Positions 34,159 through 43,520 of a DNA stretch of 64,000 nucleotides are shown one piece after another (the stretch's first letter is position 1; each line of letters starts with the position of its first letter). The notes beneath the pieces were generated by a model that saw only the letters and a program-made list of their open reading frames with translations, was not told where the DNA came from and ran no database searches. The stretch spans positions 248,001 to 312,000 of the forward strand of contig KV918793.1 in NCBI GenBank assembly GCA_002049455.2, in the 5' to 3' direction. The position numbers and the translations under genes are program-made. The DNA is from Porphyra umbilicalis (lineage: Eukaryota > Rhodophyta > Bangiophyceae > Bangiales > Bangiaceae).

Positions 34159-36892
34159 ATGTCGCACGCCGTGGGCAACCTGGTGCCACGTGAGATTACC
34201 GTCGCGGACCTGTGTTTGCCGGACGAGTCTGCGCGGACGGTCGATGACGGGCACATTCGGAGCCTCAAGGCAGACATCCGCAATGGGACCTTTATCGGCA
34301 ACGTGTCCCGCATGGTCGTCTTTCTCCTACCAGGGGATCCTCCCCGCTACCGTCCTACCGACGGCTTTCATAGTGCGGCGCCTTGACGGAGTCGGTGGAG
34401 GAAGGCGTCCTCCCGCCAACGTTCCCGTTCTCCGTCGATGTCGTCTCAGACGACACTGGCCGCCCATGCCACCTGATCGACAGCGAGTGGGTCGGCTTGT
34501 CCATGCAACTGAACGAAATTGGCGACAAGCGCGCTGTCGTGACCCTTACGGACACGCTCAAGAGCGTCAATGTCCTGTTCACGAGGATGTGGGGCGACGA
34601 CCCACCACCTTCCTATGCCGCTGCCCAGTCGTTTCTGGAGACGCAGGTCTTCGCCTCTTTTTACAGCAACACCACCGTTCCGGAGGATCCGCAGGCCCGC
34701 GTCAAGGGGCTGGTCACGGTCGTCCTCGCGGTGTGGCCGTTTCTGGACAGTCCACGCGCCTGGGCGGAGTTCCTCAGGATCAAGCACTTTGAGAGCTTTG
34801 GTGGTGGCACCCGCACAGGCGGCACTCCATGAGCATGCTCGGCAAAGCGCGTCCTCAGGCTGGGGACCGCGGAGGCTTGGCTTGATCTGCACACTGGCCA
34901 TGTGGATGATGCGCGAGCGCGACATGCGGAAAAGTCGCCCAAACTCTCCGTTCCGGTCGCCTCTGACCTGTTCCCCGCCGTCTTCAAGTACGTGTGTGGC
35001 ATGGTCGCGTGTGCCAAAGGTCAAGCGGACGTCCTCGACAACTCCATCATTCATCTACACGGCGGTGCCCCCGTCAATCCGTCGGTCGCGATCGTGGACA
35101 CGTTTCGCTTCTTTCGTGTCCCAAAGAATTCGGCGGCTGGACTCGTGTCGTCATCGGCTATTGGCAGCATGGCTGAGTTGTTTTTCGACAAGGCCACGCG
35201 TCTGCGAGCACTCATTCGCTCGTCACTGGCTGACGGGGGCGCGCAAGTGCCGTGGGGCGGCGCAGGTGTCACGGACGACCCCGCGCTGTTGTCGGGACCT
35301 TAACTGGCTGAGGACTCGACCGACGGAGCGTGTTCGAGGCTGTCGGCGTCGCCTCCTCCCGCCGTTTCTGAGGACGACGAAACCAACAAGTCCGGCGGCG
35401 GCATGTTCGCCTACTTCGCAGGCTTGAACAAGAGCCAGGCTTCTGGTGCGTCTGCTGGGGACACCAGCGACACACCTGCGGCGGCAGAAGGCGCACCTGC
35501 GGTGGAGACCCCTGGTGCTGCTGCAGGGGGCGGTGAGTCGCCTCGAGCGTACCCGCCTGGTGCTCCTGCAGGGCGTAGCGGCGCGCCTGGACAGGCCCCG
35601 CCCGGCGCTCCTGCTCGAGGCGGTGAGTCCCCTCGAGCAGACTCGCCTGCGCCACGAGCGGTCGAGCTGGCGGCGCCGGGCGGTGAGTCGCCTCGGGCGG
35701 ACCCGCCTGCAGCTCCTGCAGGGCGCAGCGGCGCGCGTGGACAGGACCCGCCCGGTGCTTCTGCTCGGAGCGGTGAGTCGCCTCGAGCAGACTCGCCTGC
35801 GCTACGTGCGGTCCACCCGACTGCGCCGGTCGGCGGCGCGCCTGCAGGTGCCTGCGATGCGCTATCTGTGGAGCACAGCGGCGCGCCTGAGGAGGCCCCG
35901 CCCGGTGCTCCTGCTCGGGGCGGCGAGCCGCCCAGAGAAGGTTCGCATGCGCCACTCGTGGTCGACCCGGACGCGCCGCGCGGTGAGTCGCCTCGAGCGA
36001 ACCCGCCTGATGCTCCTGCAGGGCGCAGCGGCGCGCCTAGAGAGGCCCCGCCCGGTGCTTCTGCTCGGGGCGGTGAGTCGCCTCGGGTACACTCGCCTGC
36101 GCCACGTGCGCTAGACCCGGCGGCGCCGGGCGACGGTGCGCCTGCGGGTGCCTCCGATGCGCCACCTGTGGGGCACAGCGGCGCGCCTGGGGAGGCCTCG
36201 CTCGGTGCTTCTGCTTGGGGCGGTGATTTGTCTCTAGCAGACTCGCTTGCGCCACGTGCGGTGGACCCAGTGGCGCCGGGCGGTTAGTCGCCTCGAGCGA
36301 ATCCACGTGGCGCTCCTGCAGGGCGCAGCGGCGCGCCTGGAGAGGCACTGACCGGTGCTCCATCTCGGCGCGGTGAGTCGCCTTGAGCAGACCGTCGCGC
36401 GACACCTTCAGCCGCCGCGATTCGGGTGGAGCGGGTGGCGGAGCGGCCCCTGCCGGGGACGCAGTGCTTCCCAAGCGCGGCGCCGGGCAGCCGCGTGCGT
36501 CGACGCTATCGGCAGGGTCGTCACGTGGTGGCCGCGCGTCGACGCTATCGGCGAAGTCCTCACGTCGTGGCGACGCGGCCACTCTCGAGCCGCCCTGCAA
36601 GAAAGCACGCGCGTCAACCAATCCGACTCTATCCGGCGTGACGCCCAAAGACAGGACGCCGCAAGGTGCGCGCACCAGGGCAGCGGCCGCCTCGTCGTCT
36701 GCTTCGCCTTGCAACGAGCCGGACGTGCTACCGTCCGCCTCCACGGCTCGGCGCGGCTCGGCCTTGGTCAAAGAGCCGCCCGCACGACCGCCCAAGATCA
36801 TAGTCGGGACGGATCTCGAGCTTCCGTATCGGCAGCTGGGAGGCGTCCAGACCCGGCTTGCGGCGCTGATGGACGATGTGACGAGTGTATGA
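34159..36892 (+). pseudogene. protein B, ParB-like N terminus with repeat-rich tail
   Basis: The ATG at 34159 opens MSHAVGNLVPREITVADL. The first 75 residues look like a ParB/sulfiredoxin domain: a start strand (REITVADL), HIRSLKADI, a hydrophobic strand MVVFLLP, then RYRPTDGFH, resembling the Asp-Gly-x-x-Arg box. A single-base frameshift follows directly, and the downstream frame (TESVEEGVLPPTFPFSVDVV) continues for about 300 residues of unrecognised globular sequence (DTFRFFRVPKNSAAG, AELFFDKATRL). Then come a long Gly/Glu/Ser/Pro repeat tail and a basic, Ser-rich C terminus that lies in a different frame (PPKIIVGTDLELPYRQLGG). There are about two in-frame stops and two frame changes, so it is a pseudogene of a protein of about 900 residues. 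A DNA-binding role is inferred from the ParB resemblance only. Confidence 0.5.
35523..36380 (+). repeat. coding minisatellite in protein B, higher-order units near 150 bp
   Basis: Units contain GGTGAGTCGCCTCGAGC, GCTCCTGCAGGGC, AGCGGCGCGCCTGG and CCCGCCCGGTGCTTCTGCTC in rotating order. They encode GGESPRADPP / APAGRSGAPG / PPGAPARGGE-type repeats. The lack of stops makes long frames in several phases and on the minus strand; I take only the plus-strand frame contiguous with protein B. Confidence 0.8.
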
Positions 36893-36916
36893 CCACCAGA
36901 GCCTGACCACACACCC

Positions 36917-38172
36917 ATGCAGGACGCGGTGGGCTCGATCGCACGGGGAAAGTTCTCTTACCTGCCGGGCACGCCGCGTTGGAGCTGTCTGTCGGTGCGT
37001 GAGTCGAAACTGCGTTTGCCATCCTACGGTCTGGCCTCCTTCGCGCCAATCACGTGCGGCCGTACGTGAGGGACAGTGACCCACCCACCCGTGTCGCGCC
37101 ACATAAGGTGCAGACGGGTGTGTCGGCGTACCGGGCACGTTTTGCTTCCCTGTTTAGTGGCCTGTTTGTCCGTGGGCATGCGGTGCTGCCACACGCAGCA
37201 AGCGCACTGATGATGGGCGATATAGGTACCACTGTGTCTTTCGTTTTGTGCACCCTGCTGCGCGGCCCCATGGATGGGCAGCCCCCTCTGATCGACAACG
37301 TTCGAGCGGCCGAACACTTCCATGAGGCGATTTCGACCAGCGGCGGCGACGACGATCAGCACCGGCTCCGAGCCCACCTCGACCTGTTTCTCACCCTCCT
37401 GTTTGCGCACATGTCATGGGCCCACGTGCGTGTGAATGCGGCGACGTTCCGTTGGAAACGCAAAGCCGATGGCGGTCGGGTCTACGTGACGGGGGAGTGC
37501 GCCCCGGCTCGTGAGCCGTGGCGCTTTGAGGACGCCACGCGCCGTCCGATCATGGACGACGGCGACGCACTGTCCACCGTCGATACTGGGGAAGGTTTCA
37601 TGGCAATTGCCACGTGCGTCAATGCGCACGCGCTGTGGGTTTGGCCCAGTGACGCGGATCGACCCCGCCTGATCGCCATCCCTCCCTTTTCCGTCCTGTT
37701 GGTGTGTGACTCGGTTGTTCGCGCGTGGCCGTCGCGGGAGACGATTATGCGCGTGGCCATTGCACTCGCAGCAGCCGCGTCCTCCCAGTGCCGTCAACTG
37801 GCCATGCGGGACGCTCTGCCGTTTCTGGGCCCGGCGCCGCCCCTGCGCACGGGCGAATCCAAGGTGTACGGCGTCCATTTTGAACACAAGCAACGCCACG
37901 CCGTCCCGAGGCTGGCCTTCCTTCAGCCCTATACGTGGAACCCGCGGAATGTGGCAGACGAGCAGCAGCTGTTTCGCGAGTGGCAGACGCCGGTGGCGTT
38001 GAGTGGTTTTCAAACGGAGCGGCAGTCGAAAAGGATGGCCAATGCCATCCAGCCGCCCATTGACACGACCGGTGATGACGGTTTGGAGCAGGAGAGTCGG
38101 ACGAGCTCAGAGTCCGAAGGGGAATGGACGTCGTCGTCCTGGACAAACACGGGCGTGACCGGGGGTGCGTAG
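36917..38172 (+). CDS. protein C, unrecognised (frameshifted near 5' end)
   Basis: The long frame from 37054 gives 372 residues. An ATG at 36917, 24 bp after the stop of protein B, opens MQDAVGSIARGKFSYLPG and likely supplies the true N terminus through one frame change near 37050. The centre reads YVTGECAPAREPWRF, PIMDDGDALST, GFMAIATCVNAHALWVWP and IAIPPFSVLLVCD, a strand-rich pattern that recalls a double-stranded beta-helix. The iron-binding HxD...H residues of 2OG dioxygenases are not visible, so I do not assign that function. The C terminus is Ser/Glu-rich. Orientation and spacing suggest co-expression with protein B. Confidence 0.6.
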
Positions 38173-38352
38173 TGCTCCCTCCCGTCATTGTCATGTTTTG
38201 GCGCCTTTCATTTATTTTTCTTTTTACCCGCTGCGTGTGGTGTATGCCTTTGCTTTCTCCACGTTTTGTTTCCTTTTCCCACCATTTCCTTTTCATTTGT
38301 GCAGACAGTCTGTTGTGTGTGGCACTTCTCCATCAGTTGATTGCAGCGCACG

Positions 38353-38523
38353 CAAGTCCATGTATTTGTCACCAAGCAACGCCGCTGGAACGCTCTCGGA
38401 TTATCCAGTGAGAACAGCGTCACAGTCATCTGGCAAAACAAGTAGATCGAATTACGTTTGGTGAACAACGCCGGTACCGTCGAGGGATTCCCCACGTGTC
38501 TGCCGTGCGCGTCGACCCGACGT
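38353..38523 (+). repeat. dispersed repeat R2, copy b
   Basis: Matches R2a (31060-31233) across its length. It sits between protein C and the Ulp1-like gene, about 160 bp before the latter's ATG. Confidence 0.75.
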
Positions 38524-38680
38524 GAGGCACTGCGACAGTGTGGGCAGTGAGGCATCGAGGACAGGGTCGCCACCTGCCTGTGTGCAGCCCAATGCATAGA
38601 AGGGGGAGCCTGCGACAATCCAGAGCCCATGCGGGTCCATCCTTGTCCTGTTTGTCGACACCCCCCCGCCACCCTCGACA

Positions 38681-39631
38681 ATGGCGACGTCCTCGACACG
38701 CCCGCCGATCACCGTGGAGGCGTTTGTGCGCCGCTCCCGCCGTGCTGCCGCCGATGAGGGTCCACCCGACCCCCTCGTGGCCGACGCGCCCCGGGCTGGT
38801 GTGACCATCGGCCTACCGATCCGTGAATACACCTCTACCCGTGAATACGCCTTCACCACGGGGGAGCGCGACGCGCTGAACAATGGCACCATGCTACGGG
38901 ATGAGTCGGTCGACAAGATTGGTCAGCTGCTCATGTCGCTCCACTGCTCTGAGCGAGAAGCTGGCGTCACGTGGCTCATGCCGTCTGCCACGGTCGGAAT
39001 GATTCTGGGTGGCTACTCTGCCGACCGCTCTGGAGTTGGCGGCGGGGTGCGCCCCGCGACTGACGCGCGGTGGGCGTCTGATCCGTTAGAGGCCTTCCAC
39101 TCCACGAATTGCCTCAACACTGCGACGACGTTGCCATTCACGATGGAGACGGTCTTCCTCCCAATCGTCACGGGGCAGCATTGGATCCTGGCCGTTCTTT
39201 GTGGTTTGCCAGGTCTGCTGTAGGACTTGCACCTGGAGGCCACCAAAACCGAGGTCGACACCGACCGTTGACGGCTCAATGCGCCCGCCGTCAAGCGGGC
39301 GAGGCTCCACCAATGCCAACTCTTGATGTTTGACTCGGCGGTCGGTTTCTGCCACCACGAGCACGTGGCCGCGTCTGTGCGCGCGTGGCTGTTGGAGGAG
39401 TTTCGTTGGCGTCACACGGAGGTGCCACCCAATCAGCTCGTGTTGGCCCGTTTCCTTGGTGGCGTCGTCTGTTGGACACTCGTGCACACAGGCCCGCAAG
39501 CCACGTGCAGCTTGACTTGTGGGGCCTTCGTCTTGAAAGCGCTGCACACGTGGCTTGTTAAGAGCGCAGGCAAACGTGCTGCATTGTTGGGAAAGGTGTG
39601 GCACTCGCACAAAGGTGACGGTCCAGATTGA
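38681..39631 (+). pseudogene. Ulp1-type (C48) cysteine protease
   Basis: The ATG at 38681 follows a C7 run by 13 bp. The N-terminal region is basic and disordered, then the protease fold appears: GTMLRDESVDKIGQLLM, LPFTMETVFLPI, the catalytic His in GQHWILAVL (about 39180), Asp in MFDSAV (about 39332), and the nucleophile region CSLTCGAFVLKALHTWL (Cys about 39515) with a Gln nearby. H-D-C order matches Ulp1/SENP SUMO proteases, also carried by some transposons. Between the His and Asp strands lie about 50 extra codons with two in-frame stops; they could be a small unspliced intron or decay. Length and motifs otherwise fit a 300-residue enzyme. SUMO specificity is not shown. Confidence 0.7.
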
Positions 39632-40086
39632 GTGCTCGGCGAGGATGCTGGTCCATGGTTTTTTAAGTGGGTGACAATGTTTCTAGACGCGTCCACGTCT
39701 TGTCCCTTCGATGGGAGTGTGGTTGTGGTGTAGCGCTTGTTTTTTTTCTTTTTCCCACCCGCATTCTGGGGACGCCCCCCCTTTGGTCCTTAACCGCGCC
39801 AGCGGATCCCCACGGTGGATTGTCAGGCGTGTGTGGGCTGCCGCTGGTTGACCGTCGACCATGCTGCGCGGTTGGGCTGATGCCCCGTCCAATCCACCCC
39901 ATTCGCTGCCTGTTGGCGCTGGCAGGGCCGCTGTGCAGGATCTGCGCCGGATTCGGTCAAGACGGGTGGCAGCCAACGGCTACGCATGACTGGCCGTGCG
40001 TCGGTGGTCCCGTGTCGTGCTCCACCCCCCACGCGACCCGGCTCTCGCGGACACCACCCACGAGACCGCGTGGCGCCGTGCCATTA
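39632..40086. other. intergenic, no gene seen
   Basis: Spacer between the Ulp1-like gene and protein D. One 183-codon frame on the plus strand overlaps it but is Cys/Arg-rich and motif-free. Confidence 0.35.
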
Positions 40087-40094
40087 CCCCCCCG

Positions 40095-40736
40095 ATGTCG
40101 TCTGCTCCACCGCCCCCGCCTCCTCCTAGCGGACCACGTGCGCCCCCGTCTCCTCCTACTTCCGCTCCAATGGCGAGAAGCCGGCCCCGCCACCAGCCGG
40201 TGCGGGCAGAGGTGTTGAACGAGGCCTCCATCCTATCCACCCTCATGACCAAGATGCTGAGGCTCCATGAAGGCCACGCGCCGACGCCGGGTATCGAGAA
40301 GACGACGAGGAGAGGAGCGCCTCTGCCGTGGGCCAACCCGCCGGGCAAGCGCACCCGGCGCCTGGCCCGTGCCAGTGGCAGTGGGCGGCAACCCCCCGCC
40401 CCGGCCTCGACCTCGACCACCAAAAACGACGAGGCGGTGGCGCCGCCCGAGGCGACGGCCGTTGGTGGTGGTGCTGCGGGCGCATCTTCCCCCGTTACAG
40501 CCGTGCCACGCGACCGACCGCCCGCTGCAGCCGGAAACCGGAATGGCGGTGGCGTCACGTCGGTCGCTGGTGGGCCTGACCGCCCCGATTCCCGGCCGGC
40601 ACCCTCCGACGGCTCCGGGGGTCCTGCTGGGGCGAGGCCCTCGACGCTGAGCGGTTTTTTTCGCCGCGCCTGGTCCGGCGGCGAGTGTCGCAGCGGACAC
40701 CGTCGACGAGGGCAGCAGCAATGGCAGCAACAATGA
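40095..40736 (+). CDS. protein D, disordered basic protein
   Basis: The ATG at 40095 directly follows a C7 run and opens MSSAPPPPPPPSGPRAPP. A short helical segment (VRAEVLNEASILSTLMTKML) is followed by GKRTRRLARASGSG and a long Ala/Gly/Pro/Ser stretch. The frame runs off at 40736. A shift at a T run near 40650 instead gives DEGSSNGSNNEQNDSGDVDY and the basic motif FRPKRARPGV, similar in style to the C termini of the neighbouring proteins, so a frameshift is likely. No family is recognised; a nuclear protein is suggested by the basic motifs. Confidence 0.5.
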   Translation: MSSAPPPPPPPSGPRAPPSPPTSAPMARSRPRHQPVRAEVLNEASILSTLMTKMLRLHEGHAPTPGIEKTTRRGAPLPWANPPGKRTRRLARASGSGRQPPAPASTSTTKNDEAVAPPEATAVGGGAAGASSPVTAVPRDRPPAAAGNRNGGGVTSVAGGPDRPDSRPAPSDGSGGPAGARPSTLSGFFRRAWSGGECRSGHRRRGQQQWQQQ

Positions 40737-40859
40737 ACAAAATGATAGCGGTGATGTGGACTATGAACCTTTCCGTCCAAAGCGCGCGCGGCCTGGGGTG
40801 AGCGCCCGTGGGATCTGCCAAGCACTCCCGTCGCGGGTGAACAGGCCGTGTGGAGTACT

Positions 40860-41752
40860 GTGGTTTGTCTGCGTTTGTCGATTTTGTTCAATAGGGTCCC
40901 TTCTGGACAACGCAACCACACGCGACGGACGCGAGACCGTCCGCTTTGTTCACCACGTCCGAGTGGGTGGTGGGGGCATCAGAGGCCCTCCGCGATCCTA
41001 CCAAAACGGTGCGTCCCCGCCCGCCACACTCCGTCAATGCTGTCGTCTCGTCCACACTCGCTCCTTTCAGGTCCGCTTCCCCAACGGGATTGCTGAGCAC
41101 CGTGCCCCGTGACGGCGGCAGGGGCGCCTACTGTGCAGCAGCACTACAGACCGTTTGGCATGCGTCTGATGGGAAAGGAACGGGCCGACGTGCGACGCTG
41201 GAAAACACGCACACTAACAGCCCCGGCATCGGTACAGTTCATATCCGGTTATGTGCGCTGCAGTGCTCTAGCACCCTGCTATATATAGATCTGAAATAGC
41301 AGGGAACAAAGCGCTTTTCCGGTCGCGGCACGCACACTGTCGCCCCCCCGGTTCCTGCATCCTGGCGACATGAGCGGACATTGGCTGTTCACAGAGTGTA
41401 GGTCGTTCCACCAACAGTGTGGTCCTGACGCGTGGCGGGTCCTCCAACCCTAAAAAAATTGTCAGGGGCGCGCCTCTGACACTGTGTCCCATTCGTGTGC
41501 ATTCGTGCGTGCCCCGGGTGGACGTTGGGTACCAGCAGGGGGCACGTGGACGCGCTGAGCGCCGCACACAAAGACCGTCAAGAGCGCCCCTGCGGCCAGT
41601 GCTGCAACACGGTCGTCTTGTGGTGCCACCGCTCACCGTGCCCAACCCCGACGCGACCACCGCCGGGCCGTTGCCGCGGGCCCGCCACCACCGTGCGGAC
41701 GCCCCATTTTGTACCCCCTCCCCCCCCCTTCGCCCCCGCCCTGTGTTTACCA
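40860..41752. other. intergenic, with one isolated TACAGT...ATATCCG end
   Basis: No gene seen. At 41233 TACAGTTCATATCCGGTTAT matches the ends of the elements at 31625 and 45251, but no partner end is nearby. TATATATAG occurs near 41280. A C8 run lies at about 41720, 26 bp before the LRR gene's ATG. Confidence 0.4.
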
Positions 41753-43045
41753 ATGGACAAGTAGATCGTCTGGTTGGGGCGCATCCGCCAGAGTAGCTGT
41801 TTGTTTGCCTCTTCGCACGAGGTGGAGGCGGACGATGTTGAGACGTTCTTTGTCGAGGGGATCAAGGTCGCGGTGAAAACCCGATCGCTGTGGTGCATCC
41901 ACCTCGCTCGCAATGGGCTGACAAAGCTGAGCTGCTTTGGATGGTCGGCGGCGGGAGGTGTGCGTGTGCTCGACATCTCGTTCAACCCCTTCCGCCATTG
42001 GCCCAGAGATCCCCTCCGAGCGCGTGCCGCGACGCTGCGCTCCCTCACCGCGACCGACTGTCCCTTTACTACCGCGGACGTGATGGGGCTGGTACACGTG
42101 CGGTGGTTAGACCTTGCACGCAACCAGTTGCGCGCGCCGCCGGACGGGCTCGCAGGCCTGACCAACCTGGACGTCCCTAATTTGGCCGACAATCAGATCA
42201 CCGCCAGAAACTGGCCGGCGTTTGTTGCCGACATTGTCAATGTGGAGCATAACCCCGTGTGTCGGTCTTTGGGCTGGTCGGTTTCCGTGGCATCCCGGAA
42301 TGGCGACGCAGACCCGACCGTTGTTGGTCTAACGCGGGAACTTCCCGCCCCGCCGCGACTCGCAGCCGTCCCCGCCGATGCAACCGGTGCGGCCACGGAC
42401 GACGCGGGCGCTGCAAGCCACCCACCCGTGTTGGACGATGGGCAGAAGGAGGACGGGACCGCCGCGGACGGTGGTCGGGGGGAGGGGACGCCCAGCTCTG
42501 AAATGCTCTACCAGATGGTGGATGGTCCCGCGGACGAGGACGACGACGAGGACGGCAGTAACGACGAGGACGACAGTACCGACACGGACGGCGACGACGA
42601 GGACGGCATTGCCGACAGAGACGACGACGACGAGGATGGCAGTGCCGACGCGGACGACGACAAGAAGAAGGGCAGTGGCGAGGCGGATGCCAAGGAGGGC
42701 GGCAGTGGTGACGCGGACGACACGGAGGAGGGCAGTGGCGACGCGGACGGCCAGAAGCAGGGCAGTGGCGACGCGGTCGACAACGAGGACAGTGACGGCA
42801 TCTACGAGTCAGAAGTGGATGTTTCAGACATGTTCGACGCAGACGAGGGAGCCGCTTTGGCAAACGATCCCATGCAGGTGGACCCACGTGGGGACGGCGT
42901 CGCGACTGGGTGTGGCACGTTCGCCGGCTCTGTCAACGACGTTGTCGAGGATGACGGGAAGGGTGGTGACGATCAACATGACGGGGTGGGCGTCGATATG
43001 GATGGTGTGGTCGACGGTGGTGACGCCAATAGGGCGGCTGGTTAG
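41753..43045 (+). pseudogene. leucine-rich-repeat protein with acidic repeat tail
   Basis: The first 150 residues contain four or five LRR units: LWCIHLARNGLTKL, VRVLDISFNPFRHW, LRSLTATDCPF, VRWLDLARNQLRAP and LDVPNLADNQITA. LRRs usually bind other proteins. A linker follows, then about 90 residues of Asp/Glu/Gly/Ser repeats (DDDEDGS-type), which would be strongly acidic, as in histone-binding or nuclear proteins. The ATG at 41753 follows the C8 run, but the fourth codon is TAG, so the intact frame may be silent unless a downstream start is used. The rest of the frame is open to 43045. Confidence 0.65.
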
Positions 43046-43239
43046 GGGGGGGGTGCCATTGTCCCGGCCTGCTGGCGGGTGGGGCTCATGAAGTGGGCTC
43101 ATAGCCACTGGGGGGTGACCGCGACCGCACACGGGCCCCTGCGGGCCCCGTTGTATTCGTTGGGGCGGACGCAGTGCGTCTGTTGGACAAAAGTAAAAAA
43201 CACACACGCAGATCGACTCGTCTGCGCAAAAAAGTACAT

Positions 43240-43425
43240 CGGAATATTGCTGTCTTCCCAATTTTGGCCGATGCCATCGATGTCAAGAGGGGTAATCAAC
43301 TGTGCGAAATTGTTTCTCAGCCATCCATTCAACTGGATGAAGTCGTTTGACCAATGGGCAATTGACCGAGACCCTGTCTTGACTTTGACCACATCGGCCA
43401 AAATTGGGAAGATAGCAATACTGCG
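43240..43425. mobile_element. small inverted-repeat element (186 bp)
   Basis: The arms are about 34 bp: left TATTGCTGTCTTCCCAATTT and right the complement of TATTGCTATCTTCCCAATTT, both continuing TGGCCGATG. A diverged second copy, in reverse orientation, is at about 44255-44402. Non-autonomous; the superfamily is unknown. Confidence 0.65.
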
Positions 43426-43473
43426 ATCATACCAAAACAGTCCAGGGATTTGTCGTCCTCCACCGCCGTCGGG

Positions 43474-43520
43474 ATGCTCTTGGATTATCCGGTGAGAATA
43501 GGAGCACGGTCATCTCAGAA
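43474..43520 (+). repeat. R2-type core, isolated
   Basis: TTGGATTATCCGGTGAGAAT followed by CGGTCATCTC matches the R1/R2 core only. Confidence 0.5.

Noticed and set aside
35269-36918. Minus-strand frames of 228 and 293 codons
   Set aside because: They run through the protein B minisatellite, which lacks stops in most phases; they are shadows of the repeat.
1123-43045. Polinton/Maverick or giant-virus insertion
   Set aside because: A Ulp1-like protease and an ATPase are present, but there is no protein-primed DNA polymerase, integrase, capsid or packaging ATPase, and the AAA protein is ATAD2-like.
1123-43045. KDZ (Kyakuja-Dileera-Zisupton) transposon
   Set aside because: DNA methyltransferase and Ulp1 genes would fit the cargo style, but no KDZ transposase, SWIM domain or recognisable element ends were found.
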